In this document: in pieces, positions 37,201 to 47,900 of the stretch
Layout of the letters: each line of letters begins with the position of its first letter
Position numbering within the stretch: the first letter of the stretch is position 1
Source: Gordionus sp. m RMFG-2023
Taxonomy: Eukaryota; Nematomorpha; Gordioida; Chordodea; Parachordodidae
Length of the DNA: 64,000 nt
Assembly (NCBI RefSeq): GCF_954871325.1
Contig: NC_088779.1
Location: forward strand, 21,764,846-21,828,845
Direction: 5' to 3'
Translations under genes and position numbers: made by a program
The notes under the pieces: generated by a model
What the model was told of the DNA's origin: nothing
Seen by the model: the letters and a program-made list of their open reading frames with translations, nothing else
The model's database searches: none

Positions 37201-40200
37201 GAAACGCTCGACGTGGAATTTATGTCGGTGGGAGTGTGTCAAAGGTTAAGGTGTTTTTTAGTATGTGGCTTAGCTGGAAATAGTAGTCATATTTATGATA
37301 TAGGTTTAATCAATTATTATTAATAAATCTGTATTTATCAAGATAAAAAAAGCTATAAAAACCTTGTTTCTTGTATTTTATTGGTTATTATTTTTTGGTT
37401 TTTGATATTGAATAAAAAAACCTTGACGTAAGAAAATAAAACAATATTACTTATATATATATATAATAAGAAATCATATTAACCCCGTAATAATATAAAA
37501 GTTGGCCTGCTAATAATTTATTTTAGATTGTTGCATTTTATTATTTTCATGTTTTTATTATGTATTGTTTTTATTATATATATATATATTTGTGGTTTTA
37601 TACTTTCTCAATTTGAATATTTTCGTAATTCTTTTTATTTTATTTCACCGTCAACCAACAATATTAAATCAATAAATGTCAAAAATTAAAACAAAGTTTA
37701 TAATTAAAAAGAAAATTAATTTAAAAAAAATTAAAAATGATGATTTTCTTACCTTTTTTTTGGGCTTATATAGTTTTCCAAAATTATTTAAAAAAATATA
37801 TAAATTTATTAATAATAAAAAAAATTAAATTTATAAAAATATAATATTCAATGATGACTCTACAAAAATTTTAATAATCAAACCATAAAAAAATACATAT
37901 ATATGACAATTATTATGATTATTAGATAAAAGCTACAATCATTAAATATTATATATATAGATATAAAATAGTTAAATTCTTTTAGAATTTATTTATTCTT
38001 AGTGTGATTCTTTTTATTTCAAAGTTTTTATCAAGGGGTTTGTATTTTAATTGTTAAACACAATTTGAGTTTTAAAAATTAATAAGAAATTTTTTCTTAA
38101 TAATAAAAATACTTTTTTTATTGACTTAAAACTATTAATTATAAACATGGCTAATTATTGTGTTAAAAAATATATTGCATATTTATTATTTATATTAAAT
38201 GAAATTAAAAAAAAAAATTTATTCGCCAAGTTTTGAACGAACGTGAACTCGTTCGATTTTTGCCAATGAACATTGAACGCTAACGCGTTTGATTTTTTTA
38301 GAAATGTTTACAACCCTAGTAATTTCTTCTTTATAATTTCGTTTTTTCACGTGGTATTATCAGGTATCTTTGTAGAATGGAAGAGATGCGACAAAGCGTA
38401 AGAATAATTCATCAGTGTCTCAATAAAATGCCGACCGGTGAAATCAAAGTAGACGACAATAAAATAAGCCCACCATCTAGGGCCGAAATGAAAGTTTTTT
38501 TCCCATTTAAATTTTTATAAAAAATATATTTTAGAGAAAAATTAGGAAAAAGGCAAAGTTTATATAGGAAGCTTTATCAAAATACGATCGTTTATTTCCC
38601 CAGAATCTATTAATACATTTTTCACTATTACTTTAAATTTTTTTTAGGAGATATAGATAAGATTTCCAATTTTAACCGATTTTTATTTTAGCATATAGAC
38701 ACAACAAACGGTTTAAACCTGTAAATTGAGTTTTTTTTAAAAAAAATCGCCTAAAATAGGAAAATATTATGTATATTCTTAAAATAGATTCCCAAATTTA
38801 TGATATTAACGATATTTCCACCATTTACAATTTACAAAATGCAGCTAAGATTATTTGAAATAAAAAAATAAAAATCGGGCAAGGCTGGAAAATCAGTCTG
38901 AGGTTGAAAAGATCGATCCAGACCGTAGTCCTAAATAAAAAGACCGGTCTTTTTATTTGTTTAAAAAACATTTTTTTAACCTAATTTAATTTGTTTTATC
39001 ATTTTATTAAATATAAGAGTATTATATAAACAATAAAATTTATCCAATGGTATTGAAGAAAGTGATTTTGTGCTTGTGGAGGGCATATTAAAATTAAGAG
39101 TAGATTGTGTTTTTGAGATATTTTCATTTTCATCATTAGAAGTATATATTTTATGTTTTATCAGATGTCTGCTTAAGGTACCTAATTATTTTATTAAGAA
39201 TAAGGTTAAGTTATTTTGACAATGAATTATTCAGACAGTTTCATAAGAAAAAATAGAACTATATAAATAATAACTAAAATATTTTATTGCTTAAAAAATT
39301 ATAATTATTTTGTTACTTGTTGCTGACTATACATTAAATTTGGTACTGCAGTGAACACATACTCATGTTTTTTATTGGGACTATAATTGAATTGTAAAAC
39401 AAACTTAAATAATAATAAAAGACCGGTGCGGACCGCGGTCTGGACCGTAAAAAATAAAAAGATCTGTCCCGGTCTAAGACTGATAGGACCGGACCGTTGA
39501 CCTTCACTACTGCTGATCTATGATTATTATCAAATATTTTTTTATTATAACCTTTTTTCACCATATGTTATACAAAATTTCAATAAGGATTCGATGGAAG
39601 CTTTGATACACCATTTTAAGCTATTTACCGAAGGATTCCAAGTACCTCCTGGTTCCACTTACACAGCCATAGAAGCTCCCAAGGTTATATTTACAGTTAT
39701 TTTTTTGTTAAATTTATTTTAATTTGAATTTAATCCTTATAAAATACTCGATCTTTGAGTATTATTATAAACCATACTTTTATATTATGTTTTATAATAT
39801 TTTTAATTAAAAATCCCACATTTGACTTTATTCATGCATACAAGTTTTTTATTAATTTTATAATAGATATCATATAAATTAAAATAATAAGTTGTAAAAT
39901 AAAATACATATTTAGGAATAAAATTTATAATCCATATTTTAAATATTTTTTTAAAAAAAGGTTGAAAATCTCTGGTAACGGTAATGTTGTTAAACGGCAG
40001 GATTTGAGCTTATTTTTAAAAACTGCAAACTCAATATTTTACTCAGAAAAATATAACGCAATCCTGATGTTATGCTCATAGATGGCACATAGATTTGGAC
40101 ATCCATTAGCGAAATTTCAGGCTTATGCAATATTTTTCTGAATAAAATATTAAGTTACCCGTTTTTAAAAATTGGCTCAAATAGAATGATTTAACGGCAC

Positions 40201-43200
40201 TATGTTGGCCATGAATCTTTAAATAATTTTAAAATTGTAACGTTAAATATCAAAATTGATTTTTTATTTGGTCAAAATATTTTTGGAATACAAATTTTTA
40301 GAAAAATTAAATAAAACAATGCTTTAGCATATTTTCTTTTATAAAGATTAATCAAATTGTGTTTTTAAAATGTTTGGATGCCTGTAGATCCTCCTATTGG
40401 TGACCCGAGAACGAAGATTTTATCTTTAAGCATACGAGTAGGGAGATTAATAATTGGGGAAAAATTTGTAGTTGAGTATATAATTTTTATAATTTACGGA
40501 CAAATTTAGTTGTTGAAAATTTAAAATGATGATATCTACAGCTTTAAATATTTCACTGATAAGACCCGATAATGTGGCATCATTTAAATACTATACATTG
40601 AGATCGAGATTACAATTGGTTTTTATATTTTGGATGATGTTGTTTATGGCTAAACAGAATAAAGGGAGACCAGTGGATTCTCTTGTTGTATTCCTTGAGC
40701 TGAAAGAATAGTTTGTTTGCCATATCGTAATATGGTAAACAGTAACTTGACTGGATATAATTGAAATAATCTGGATAAATTTCTAAACATCCTTGGATTA
40801 AAAAATTACAATTATGGTATTGTAGGCATTTTTTATGTAAAGTTTGTCGAATGCGTGTTCTAAAGCATGGATATCCAAATCAATCCTTGTTACATGGCTT
40901 GTTTTTTCTCACCCTCCTTTTCCAAACCCAATTCTGATAAGGGTTTTTTTTATATTTGCATATAATTTTGAGATAATCCTTCTTCCCCCCCCTACAGAAA
41001 TTGGTAGGGTGTCTTGATCTGGATTCTGTAGACAATTAGTCTGGCTCCTAAGAATAGTGGAATTATTGGATGAGGTATACCTAGACCTGTGCACCGCCGG
41101 TCAAATACGCGGCCGCTAGTGATTTTTGACCATGCCGACGCCACCGCCAAAAAGTGTCAGCACTCAACACGCCACCGCCAATGTAAAAATTTGGCGGCGT
41201 GGCGGCGTGATACATATTTTTTATTATTAAAAATAATATTTATTTTATATATTATTTATGAATTGTAATTAGAAGAAAAATAATATTAAATATATTTAAA
41301 TTATTAAAAAATACGTTTATTTTTTTAAAATTAATAAATATTATTTGCTATAAAAATATTTGATTTGTAACAAGAGGGTGCAGGACCCAATGTAAAGAAG
41401 TGTTCGTCTAGGAGAATATGAACATCATATATGTTTGGGGCATGGATTACATAATCTAATGACAGTCGACGGAATAAAAAAAGTTAATAAAATAGGAAAT
41501 GTTTTGAATCGATATCATTTACATAGAATATTTTAGATTTGGATAATAATGTTCCTTTTTATGAGGATTGTTTTGGGTTTGATGATGATAGTGCAAATCG
41601 AAAATCATATGAGAAAGAACATAAAACCTTAAAATTAAATGTGCCTACGTGTTGACATAGTATTTAAATAATGCTAGAAAGTGTGAGTGGCAATAAAAAA
41701 ATCCTATAAATATTCTATTAAATAGAATGGAGAAACCGGATCTCAAATTATTTAACTCCGATTGGGACTTGGTGCATAAACTTTTAAATTTTCTTAAAAC
41801 CTTCAAAAAACCGGTTGTATTTTAATCCGCCCAAAAAAGATTTACTATAAATTTATCCTTACTATTTCGTAGTGAAATTAAAAATCATCTAATTGTAAAA
41901 AGAATATGATAGTCCTCCCATAGCATCCCTTAAAAAAAATATGCTTATAAATTTGATCATAGATTTCCAATAACCGATCTTCAATTTTAAAATACATAAA
42001 TTAGTTTTTTAAAATATTATTTCTCTTTGTTTTATTTTTTACTTAGATGTTAGGAGCACTTTTGGATCCTCGTTTTCAATCTATAAACATAGTAAATGAA
42101 TATTTAAAGGAAAAAAATATTACTCCGGGGAAATTTTTATGTCAACACGCTACCTTGTGAAACGACGGAAGTTGCTTCAGAATTCGATTATCTTAAGTCC
42201 TACCAAACATTCATCTAGTAATAACAATAATCTGGAACAACAAGATTATTTAACTAGTCTAGAAAAAGAGTGTTATTCATTATTTTCGCTTTATAATTTA
42301 GAGATAAAAGATGTCTTAAATTTTTGGAAGATAAGAGCAGTGGATCTTCCTAAACTTTCAATATTAGCTAGAAAGATTCTGTGCGTTCTAGCTACGAGTA
42401 CTCAGCGAACATGTATTTTCCATAGCTGGACTCACTCTGAACTCTAAAAGATCATTATATCCTATAAATCCAAATAAAATAATATTTATACATGATAATT
42501 ATAACTTAATAAAATCGTTAAATTGTAGTTATAAACATGATAAAGCATAAAATTTATTTTAAAAGTGTTTCCAATGAATTTATAATTTTAATTAAAAAAT
42601 TTAAGTTAGAAAAATATTTGTTCTTTGGAGCCAGACTATTTGCCTTTATAAAAAGGATCATCTCAAAAATTATGCGTATAAAACCATTTATATTTATGAT
42701 ATACTGTAGGTCGGTTTAAAAAAAATTAGTAGGGTTTTATAATTGCATAGGTATTAAATTTTAGAAATGTGCCGAACGATCCTTCTAAAAATCACATAGT
42801 AATAGTCCAGACATTTTAAGCCATTATCAAGCAATTATGTTATTTTCGATGATTGGTATGAGAATTTAAGTATTTCGCTTCTTTAAACATTTGGCGAATC
42901 ATCGTGATAACTAACCTTTTAAAAATTCGAAGTCATATTATTTCTAACTGTTTACAAATAAGTATGTAATCTGAGCACTGTGGAGACCGGAAATATTTGT
43001 TTTAAGACCTCATTTATACTAAACGTGTTATGTTTAAGCGTTGCGTTATTTATAAAATCAAGTCAATAGGAGTGTTATAATGATAACGCTATGGTAAAAT
43101 TTGAAAAACATATGTTGCGACATACATTTTAAAAATCATTAACGCTATGAAGAATTGTTAAATTACGCAACGTTGGCACATAACGCGTTTACTATAAATG

Positions 43201-44134
43201 AGGTCTAACTAAGATTAACTAATCTTTTTGACTGTTTTATATTTTTTTATATACACCCAAGGGCGAATTCGGTGTTTACCTCGTGTCTGATGGTACTAGT
43301 CGACCCTACAGATGCAAAATTAAAGCTCCCGGGTTTTCACATTTGGTAAAAATTTTCTTTTTTTTTGCTGCGATTCTTTTTCATCTTATATTATTTTATT
43401 TTTTCTTTCTCTCGCAAAATATCAGGCCGCCATCGATAAAATTGGTAAGAATTTGTTTTTGGCAGATATAGTCGCCATTATAGGTATATTACTATTTCTA
43501 AGTCTTATAATATATATTAGAGATCTGCAAATCACGGCCCTAACAGGTTTCGGGCTGGGCCGGGTCTATTTTAAAATAATGATTTTGGGTCGGGAATAAT
43601 ATTTTTTAAAACATTTTGCAAGTTTAAATTTTTAAATATGATATCATTACATTTTGTCAAATAAATTAATATATTTAAAATTCTTGCAAGAAACAAGGCG
43701 ATAATATTTTTTATTTGTAGAATATTTTTTTTATATATTAAAATAAATTTGGGTCGGGACGGGCGGATAAATAATTATTATTTCGGGTCGGGCATTTCGG
43801 GACAAATAAAACAAAATTTGGGCCGGACTTGGCCTGGCTTGAAAAATTAGGCCCGATGTAGATGAAACATTTTATTTATTATCGAATTTTCATTATTATT
43901 TCTTTATAAATTCTTACAGCCACAGTTGTTTTTTTTTAACTTTTACTTTACGTTAACTCTTACCTCTTTGTCCACAAACATCAGGACAATATATTAAAGT
44001 TTAAAGCTAACATTAAAAAAAGTTTAAAAAAAACAGCTCATGAAATTTACATTTTCAATAACTTATATTATTTTTTTTATTAATTAATATTATTAGGAAC
44101 CTTAGACATTGTGTTTGGAGAAGTGGATAGATGA
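25203..44134 (+). CDS. NDUFS2: NADH dehydrogenase [ubiquinone] iron-sulfur protein 2, 49-kDa (exons 2+)
   Basis: Core subunit of mitochondrial complex I, lining the quinone pocket where electrons from cluster N2 reach ubiquinone. Twelve exons: 25203-25315, 25478-25587, 30498-30699, 33035-33147, 34218-34292, 34617-34780, 35014-35133, 38364-38493, 39588-39683, 43262-43345, 43426-43483, 44097-44134. All have AG/GT borders, and the split codons join in one open frame of 433 residues, ending at TGA. Landmarks in order: [24 protein letters not shown] (quinone-site His), [35 protein letters not shown] (quinone-site Tyr), [109 protein letters not shown]. The first found exon begins with the last base of a codon, so at least one upstream exon (presequence) exists but was not found. 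No stop or frameshift: apparently functional. Introns range from 80 bp to about 4.9 kb and hold many transposons. Confidence 0.95.
26347..26655 (-). CDS. Possible small secreted protein, antisense in NDUFS2 intron
   Basis: A 102-codon minus-strand frame. An internal Met (about residue 18) opens a hydrophobic stretch, [19 protein letters not shown], which would serve as a signal peptide with cleavage before EQRT. The mature part would be about 65 residues with mixed charges ([32 protein letters not shown]), no Cys and no dibasic processing sites. No homologue comes to mind. A frame this long is rare but possible by chance at this base composition. Lies between exons 25478-25587 and 30498-30699 of NDUFS2, on the other strand. 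Confidence 0.2.
   Translation of the reverse strand: MHSNECKNAYTQIILIFMEVFFLMINLYSLTTTVFGEQRTIINVQYLYLKHFDEININDIFEKPLEVSQLKNVYVKNYDVNSLYLQKFNSWGQMKLIKYNLW
27443..27748 (-). pseudogene. hAT dimerisation-domain remnant
   Basis: In a 101-codon frame, residues 52-91 read [20 protein letters not shown], then [18 protein letters not shown]. This is the hAT C-terminal pattern (WW/W-x-N...YP-x-L...PATS-x-x-SER-x-FS-x-A) with ERxFS decayed to ESILS. The N-terminal 50 residues of the frame do not look like transposase. Inactive. Confidence 0.7.
27898..28085. repeat. About 45-bp imperfect tandem repeat
   Basis: Four imperfect units of the form GTTAAGATGAAAAAGTG, a T run, then CCCCCTCTTTTGTTTA. Directly upstream of the LTR-like promoter segment, so they may be U3-type repeats of a retroelement. 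Confidence 0.6.
28090..28620 (+). mobile_element. LTR-like segment with gag start
   Basis: A TATAAAAGG box at 28,376-28,384 is followed about 160 bp later by an ATG at 28,537 opening 23 codons ([20 protein letters not shown]...) that resemble the start of a retroelement gag. A purine run AGGGGG then TGTTGTGC at about 28,618-28,630 resembles a polypurine tract abutting a 3' LTR. This could be a retroelement with its whole interior deleted. Without a second LTR copy it stays tentative. Confidence 0.3.
28900..29980. other. NDUFS2 intron, unassigned, weak ORF fragments
   Basis: Open frames on + (28,962-29,174; 29,426-29,635) and - (29,664-29,846) show no domain. The last contains [17 protein letters not shown], faintly like the second half of a retropepsin, but without a DTG. 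A GC-richer patch at 29,340-29,400 is unexplained. Confidence 0.25.
29985..30420. repeat. Decayed G-tract MITE in NDUFS2 intron
   Basis: GGCGCGTAACCAATGGGGGG at the left, followed by a C run, and a C-rich block (CCTGCCCCCCCTACCCCC) at about 30,355-30,375. It looks like a diverged relative of the GGCGTAGCCAGG family. No target duplication seen. Confidence 0.35.
31053..32278 (-). mobile_element. Non-autonomous hAT, CAGRGATGYGAACC family
   Basis: The left end is CAGAGATGTGAACCC and the right end, reverse-complemented, is CAGGGATGCGAACC. There is a perfect 8-bp duplication CTTATTAC at 31,045-31,052 and 32,279-32,286. Subterminal GGTCCGGGTTC words repeat near both ends. At 1,226 bp it keeps only the transposase C-terminus on the minus strand. 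It is in the NDUFS2 intron between exons 30498-30699 and 33035-33147, antisense to the gene. Confidence 0.92.
31270..31960 (-). pseudogene. hAT transposase C-terminal remnant
   Basis: Near 31,680-31,730: [20 protein letters not shown]. The 86-codon frame 31,665-31,405 ends with [20 protein letters not shown]. After a frame change: [20 protein letters not shown] and [11 protein letters not shown] (31,380-31,275). This is the PAT...ER-x-FS...L dimerisation module, split by one frameshift right after the PAT box. The same arrangement is seen at 1,615-2,450. Confidence 0.7.
33359..34169. mobile_element. hAT MITE, TAGGG..ACCGATA family, in NDUFS2 intron
   Basis: The right end, reverse-complemented, is TAGGGTAGTACCGATATT; the left end is TAGGTCTACATTGATCC, more diverged. 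A perfect 8-bp duplication CTAAAAAT stands at 33,351-33,358 and 34,170-34,177. 811 bp, no coding capacity seen. It occupies most of the intron between exons 33035-33147 and 34218-34292, ending 40 bp before the acceptor's exon. Confidence 0.88.
35235..36168. mobile_element. MITE, ATAGGCGTAGCCAG family, in NDUFS2 intron
   Basis: The ends are ATAGGCGTAGCCAGGATT and, reverse-complemented, ATAGGCGTAGCCAGAGGGG. The flanks AAACAGTAT at 35,225-35,233 and 36,169-36,177 are identical over 9 bp (with one extra C at 35,234). 934 bp, G runs next to both ends, no coding frame. Related short or decayed copies are at 24,686, 29,985 and 60,482. Confidence 0.88.
36489..37500. mobile_element. Foldback element with GC-rich core in NDUFS2 intron
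   Basis: Two arms of roughly 400-460 bp (about 36,489-36,948 and 37,115-37,500) are imperfect reverse complements, with a spacer of about 165 bp. The inner 130 bp of each arm (36,813-36,948; 37,115-37,248) is strikingly GC-rich for this window and well conserved (e.g. GAGGCTTCCCACCTC). The outer parts are A+T-rich, ending TATTAATACGGGGTTAATATG. No frame of known type. The left flank is a G run, and no target duplication was found. Confidence 0.85.
38225..38325. repeat. GAACGAACG / GTTCG end of a decayed element
   Basis: Short cluster GAACGAACGTGAACTCGTTC plus ACGCGTTTGA words ending in TTACAACCCTAG, about 40 bp before NDUFS2 exon 38364-38493. It looks like one end of a hAT-type element; the other end was not found. 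Confidence 0.3.
38870..39515. repeat. GACCGGTC-rich decayed element in NDUFS2 intron
   Basis: Left block 38,880-38,960 (CCAGACCGTAGTCC, AAAGACCGGTC) and right block 39,420-39,510 (AAAGACCGGTGCGGACC, GGACCGGACCGTTG) are partly mirrored. Probably a non-autonomous DNA transposon with GC-rich ends; target duplication unresolved. Confidence 0.45.
39966..40210. mobile_element. MITE, TGTTGTTAAACGGC family, diverged copy
   Basis: The left end TGTTGTTAAACGGC followed by TTTTTAAAAACTGC is mirrored by the right end ...TTTTTAAAAATTGG...GATTTAACGGCA. It is the same family as the sharper copy at 44,613-44,816. Flanking 8 bp do not match. Confidence 0.65.
40375..40905 (-). pseudogene. LINE reverse-transcriptase remnant
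   Basis: Minus-strand blocks in order: [20 protein letters not shown] followed by TI (the D...KNA(F/Y)N motif), then [11 protein letters not shown] (the GxQQGDPL-x-x-L box), [12 protein letters not shown], then [16 protein letters not shown] (the Y-x-DD-box region, here Y-L-N-D) and VLGSPIGG. This is the domain order of a non-LTR retrotransposon RT. Stops and at least one frameshift, plus loss of one catalytic Asp (N for D), show it is dead. It sits in the NDUFS2 intron before exon 43262-43345, antisense. Confidence 0.65.
41082..42447 (+). mobile_element. hAT, TAGACCTGTGC family, second copy
   Basis: The left end TAGACCTGTGCACCGCC is followed by about 130 bp rich in GCCACCGCC and GGCGGCGTGG. 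Then come decayed frames matching the outer hAT at 11,507-20,783: [13 protein letters not shown] and [12 protein letters not shown] near 41,415-41,500, and the C-terminus at 42,139-42,447. No right terminal repeat was found, so the copy is truncated. It lacks the nested insertions seen in the first copy. In an NDUFS2 intron, same strand as the gene. Confidence 0.65.
42139..42447 (+). pseudogene. hAT dimerisation-domain remnant
   Basis: A 102-codon frame. [20 protein letters not shown] followed by RTCIF corresponds to LPMLANLARKVLCIPATSTP then RKRIF of the first copy, with the Pro of PATS changed to Leu and the ER pair lost. Upstream residues ([20 protein letters not shown]) also match in pattern. 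Confidence 0.65.
43006..43205. mobile_element. 200-bp MITE with 3-bp TAA duplication
   Basis: The ends are GACCTCATTTATACTAAACG and, reverse-complemented, GACCTCATTTATAGTAAACG, with further complementarity inward (GTTATG, GTTGCGT). Flanking TAA at 43,003-43,005 and 43,206-43,208 fits the TWA preference of PIF/Harbinger transposases. It ends 56 bp before NDUFS2 exon 43262-43345. Confidence 0.75.
43505..43865. repeat. GGGTCGGG-rich element in last NDUFS2 intron
   Basis: Left block 43,520-43,595 (GGGCTGGGCCGGGTC) and right block 43,750-43,860 (GGGTCGGGACGGGCGG, TTGGGCCGGACTTGG) surround an A+T-rich centre. Similar blocks occur at 50,995, 53,190-53,400 and 60,190-60,290, so this is a dispersed family, probably a non-autonomous hAT. 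Confidence 0.5.
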
Positions 44135-44324
44135 AATTTGTTTTTAAAAATAATATTGGTAAAAAGAATGTATAGAAAAATATTATCCTTATAATCTTGA
44201 TTCGATTCAATTTAAATAGTGTTTATATACTGTGTTTATATACTGTTTATCGTAGATCATTTGTAAAAGAGCTTATTTATGATATGAATATTTATGACTG
44301 TAGTTTTAAATTCTTTTATTTATT

Positions 44325-44334
44325 AATAAATAAA
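44325..44334 (+). terminator. NDUFS2 polyadenylation signals
   Basis: Overlapping AATAAA words (44,325-44,330 and 44,329-44,334) about 190 bp after the NDUFS2 stop codon, a suitable distance for a short 3' UTR. Confidence 0.5.
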
Positions 44335-44612
44335 ATGTGTGTGAATTAAAAGCTTCTTTTTTTTAAATAAGATTTTTTTCCCCTCTCTCAAAATATTTTG
44401 ATGTTCCATCTATGGAATAGAATAATGAGCACCCATAAAATAGTTTATTTAAAAAAAATTATACAGCTAAATTTTAATATAAAGAATGATTATTATGTAA
44501 ATAAACTCCCTATTCTTAGCACCTTTATTTTAGATAGAACTTTGTTTTTTCTTTATTACCCAATGCTCAATGCGATTATATCTTAAGTGAGCTGGGACTT
44601 GGGAGTTAGGAC

Positions 44613-44816
44613 TAGTGTTGTTAAACGGCTCGTTTTGAGCCGATTTTTAAAAACTGCTACTCAATATTTCATCAGAATAATATTACGCGAACCTGAAGAT
44701 TTTGTTTGTAGAAGGAACTAAGGTTTGATCTCAAGGCTTAGGCAATATTTTTTGACTAAAATATTAATTTAGCCGTTTTTTAAAATCAGCTCAAAATGAG
44801 CTGTTTAACAACACTA
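44613..44816. mobile_element. 204-bp hAT MITE, TAGTGTTGTTAAAC family
   Basis: The ends are TAGTGTTGTTAAACGGCTCG and, reverse-complemented, TAGTGTTGTTAAACAGCTCA. A perfect 8-bp duplication GTTAGGAC stands at 44,605-44,612 and 44,817-44,824. The element is nearly a full palindrome. Lies just beyond the NDUFS2 3' end. Confidence 0.92.
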
Positions 44817-44929
44817 GTTAGGACCCTGGATCATACAAATATTTGAATATTTCGTTAGATATATTCTACAATTATGATGGAAGCTTTTTTGTTTAGATAT
44901 ATTAAGCTAGTAAATCACTTCAAAAAATT

Positions 44930-47900
44930 ATAGTAAGTAAATTAGTAGGATAATTAAAAGAAAATTTAAAAATTTAGCAAATTAACTATAAACTGCAAAT
45001 TTTATATATGAAAGTATCAACATTTAGAAATATTATTCGAATACGAATAACAAAAAAATATTCGATTTTAATATATTAAATTACTCGAATATTGAATATT
45101 TAGAAGCACTAGCTGCTCATAAATAGTCCAATAAATACTTAGACATGATGTGGCTAAGAATTTACTTCACAAGTTTCCTCCCCCAAATATGAATTTAATT
45201 ACATTTTAAATTTTTTGGTCCCGTGAGAAAATATTATTAGTGAATTATATTGTATCGTGTACGAAACATTTCAATTACATATAAACTTTTGATAAAAATT
45301 AAAAACAATTAAAATATATACTCTTTTTTTGAAAAAATTGATCAACAAAGTGAGTTGTTTGATGAATCAAATGTACTCTTTATCTTTTAATGGATATATA
45401 TTTATTTTTTATATATGATTCTGACGTGATTATCTCAAAGTATAAAAGGGCGTTTACTATTTATACGCATTTACTCTATCCGCCATTATTATTTAAAAAG
45501 TGATTCTGGATATGAAAAAAAACTGTTAATTCGTTTGTACTCATCTCTATAATGGAAAAAATTGTGAAATGCAATTTTTGAATAAACCAATTAATACTAA
45601 TTTAAAATATACAAACCTTTCGAGGAAAAAAAAATCCCCCACAATATACAATCATTATAATCAAAGTTTGAAATACACTTTTAAAATAGAAAAAATCTTC
45701 AAAGATTTGGATTTTTTAAGTGGAGATTTATTTTAGACTGTGTCCAAAATATTTTGAAAATAACCTCATAATTTATAAAGTTTTACAAATTAATAACAAA
45801 ACATTTAGAATACAGTCAAGTTTTATAAAAATTAAAAAAATAACGAGAATAAAATACGAAAAATAACATTAGTTTTTTCATAAAAATTACTCAAATAAAT
45901 TAAAGAAAATTTTTTTGGGAAGTTTTTTAGATAAAATTTTGCCTAAAATTAAAAAAGTTTTTTCTAAAAATCTTTCATCATGGTGATTTTGATTTTTAAA
46001 ACAGATATTTTCTATTTTGGGCACAAAAAAATTTTGAAGATTTTTCAAACTCTGATTTTAACATGTTTGATAGGCCTATCAAAAACGAATTGAATAATGC
46101 ATTATTTACTTTGTCGTTAAGCGAATTGAATATTTAAATACACTACGAATAATAATACTATTCGATAATTGAATTATTCGTTTTTTAAAAAATATTGAAA
46201 AATAATTCGTACGAAAATATATAGACAGATTTTGTTAAAATTTATTATTATTCTATTATGTCATTTAGTATAGCAATAAAATGGGCTGTTAGCTCTTAAA
46301 AAGAGGAACCTGAGTTGAGCTGATCTAAACATCAGATGAAAGATTTATCTGAGAGTTTATTTTATTGATTATTTTTTTTTAAGTTTTATGCATGCGCAAT
46401 TTATCTATATATGACTTAGCGATGAATTAAGATCATTTATAAAATCCTTTGATTTACAGTTTTAATTTTATTATGTTATTATTTATAAAAAGTTTTAGCA
46501 AACTATTTTATAATGCTTTTGCAAAAATTGTAAATAGTATTTTAACTATATCCACTGTAGTTCAATTTAGTATATTTTTCTCCTCCTCTTTTTTTTCGGG
46601 GAAATCTTATTATCAGCTAAATGTTAATTAATGCATCTGAGTTATTATCCATAATTAATTAGGCTAGATTTTGGCAATTTACTTAATAAGTCTAATTAAA
46701 ACGAATTATATTCATTTATTAATTTTCCCGTAAAATAATTTTTTTTTTAAAAAAAAAACAGGAAATGTGTAGAGAAAAAGGCTCCAAAAAATTTTACACT
46801 TAATATATTATTTATATTTTATAATATTGAACCCTAACGTTTAGGAGGTGAAAGGTTGCTGATGCTCTTAGATAAAATTATTCATGGCAACGACATAGAA
46901 CTTTGTAGATTTATCCCCATTTCTGAAATGTTACAAAATCTAAACTCCAAATGAGAAACCTCTGTTCATTTAGTTCCTGTAATGTTTTAACATTTATATA
47001 TATCAGTACATGAGGGGAGGGGCGGAACTTATGGGCTTAAGAAGACTTAAATTATATTTATTTTTGCAAATTTTAGATAAAATTTCAGCTCATTTTTAGG
47101 ATATAATTACCTTTTTTTCTTCTAATTTTCAAAAAGGGAACTAAAATGGAAATGCTACCCCTATACATGTTATGGACCTTTTTTGAAAATATCAGATTTT
47201 AATTATAATTTATAGACTTATAATAGTTGTATAACTTGTAATAATTTATCCGTGAAAATATTGATTATATTAAAATAAAATTACAAGAGAGGAAACGAAT
47301 ACGGGAAATAATTTGTAATTTTTTTTTATATATCTTTATTTCGTCGAATATCTAATAAATACAATTCATTTTCCCATGCATTATATAATGATATTCAGAT
47401 GATAAAAATTATAAAAATTTTCAATTTTTTTTTAAAATTAAAAATAAAAGTTTGTCCTAATATATAAATTTATATGATCCTATTATTTTGGCTTTATTTT
47501 ATAAAATTATTTCAGAGAAATTGCAGATATGAGAAGGGAATGAATGTTGAATGATTTACTTTGTGACCTTTTTCAACTAGTTATAATTTAACTGTATTTG
47601 AAAAATTAAAACTGGATCTGGTAAAAAAATAAAATGGTCCGGACTTAAAGTCTGAATTTTTTTTTAAAAAAAAACCATTTTTAAACCAAATTATTTAAGT
47701 TCCAAATAAATTTTTAGAATTAAATTTCCTGGAATTAAGTATTAGTAAAATTTCTCCTTTAAAAATGATCTCGTGAACTTAATTTAATTTTTGAGAGGCA
47801 GTGTTAATTTTTTTTAAATTAAAAGCATAAATTGCATTTTATTTTTGTGTAAATTGTTTTCAATTAAAAAATAATAATATATAGAAAATAAATAATTTAA

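Noticed and set aside
39334-39564. Minus-strand 76-codon frame rich in Arg/Ser
   Set aside because: Translation of the GACCGGTC-rich repeat end; no protein family resemblance.
41108-41125. GCGGCCGCTAGTGAT resembles cloning-vector polylinker sequence
   Set aside because: It lies within the GC-rich end of the TAGACCTGTGC hAT copy and aligns with the corresponding part of the other copy (CCGCTGATTT at about 11,550). No other vector sequence is nearby.
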